Positions 5,989 through 6,191 of a stretch of 6,191 nt of DNA are shown here, piece after piece. The DNA lies in NCBI GenBank assembly GCA_003695015.1, contig RFJD01000195.1, positions 1 to 6,191 of the forward strand. Direction: 5' to 3'. A program made the position numbers and the translations under genes. This DNA is from Verrucomicrobiota bacterium (GTDB taxonomy: Bacteria > Verrucomicrobiota > Verrucomicrobiia > Limisphaerales > J093). Under the pieces are notes generated by a model, which saw nothing but the letters and a program-made list of their open reading frames with translations, searched no databases and was not told where the DNA came from. How positions within the stretch are numbered: position 1 is the first letter of the stretch; the number at the start of each line of letters is the position of its first letter.

Positions 5989-6191
5989 ATGAACATGAAG
6001 GCATCATCCAAGACAGGCATGCGACGACGGAGTTTTCTGCAAACCGCCGGTTGGGCCGCCGCCGGGACGGTGGTGTTGCCGCAGATCGTCAGTTCCCGCG
6101 TTTTCGGGGCGAACAACCGGCTGGTTCTCGGCCACATCGGCGTGGGCGGCATGGGCAGCGGGCATTTGGGCTACATGATCGCCCGTCAGAC
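5989..6191 (+). CDS. Tat-exported Gfo/Idh/MocA-family oxidoreductase, 5' part only
   Basis: Only the first 67 codons are in the window; the gene continues past the right edge. The N-terminus is a twin-arginine signal: MRRRSFLQTAG at residues 11-21, with R13-R14 then S-F-L, a hydrophobic region to about 30, and a likely cleavage after the VFGA segment near 41. The mature part begins with RLVLGHIGVGGMGSGHLG, the beta-strand and glycine-rich loop (GVGGMG, 51-56) of an NAD(P)-binding Rossmann fold. This Tat-plus-Rossmann arrangement is typical of the many exported Gfo/Idh/MocA dehydrogenases of Verrucomicrobiota and Planctomycetota, often linked to sugar or polysaccharide breakdown. The substrate cannot be told. 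ATG 5989 is the longest start; ATGs at 5995 and 6019 are also possible because no clear Shine-Dalgarno is seen. Confidence 0.85.
   Translation, partial: MNMKASSKTGMRRRSFLQTAGWAAAGTVVLPQIVSSRVFGANNRLVLGHIGVGGMGSGHLGYMIARQ

Overview
The window is 6.2 kb of GC-rich bacterial DNA. I place it tentatively in the Verrucomicrobiota (Limisphaera/Pedosphaera type) or a nearby PVC lineage. The basis is the style of the Tat-exported Gfo/Idh/MocA-type dehydrogenase at the right edge, the GT39-type glycosyltransferase, and a signal-peptide protein rich in beta-strand and Trp. No rRNA or other marker gene confirms this. The CysRS belongs to the bacterial HIGN type and does not narrow the assignment.

Layout. 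Positions 1-30 are a pure CT repeat at the window edge. Positions 61-164 hold a run of predicted RNA stems that I cannot assign to a known family. Positions 204-611 hold a reading frame for a small, secreted, Cys-rich protein, but it contains an in-frame TGA at codon 33. Positions 771-1937 encode an exported protein of unknown function with a C-terminal membrane anchor. Positions 2036-2632 encode a four-helix membrane protein resembling MauE/DoxX, with a CPCLG motif. Positions 2653-4251 encode a GT39-type integral-membrane glycosyltransferase. These four genes share the plus strand and may form one transcription unit or a loosely coupled locus. cysS (4402-5814) lies convergently on the minus strand. 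A divergent, very GC-rich spacer separates it from the 5' end of a Tat-exported oxidoreductase gene at 5989, which runs off the window.

How the parts may work together. cysS is a housekeeping gene and the dehydrogenase is probably an unrelated neighbour. The left-hand locus is the interesting part: a secreted protein with ten cysteines, an unknown membrane-anchored exported protein, a MauE-like membrane protein and a polyprenyl-phosphate-sugar glycosyltransferase. In methylamine dehydrogenase systems MauE is needed, with MauD, to mature a disulfide-rich secreted subunit. An analogous role for this locus, making and perhaps glycosylating a disulfide-rich envelope protein, is reasonable but is inference only. 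The TGA in the Cys-rich gene is the most notable single observation. It could be a nonsense mutation of a Trp codon, a sequence error near the window edge, or recoding.
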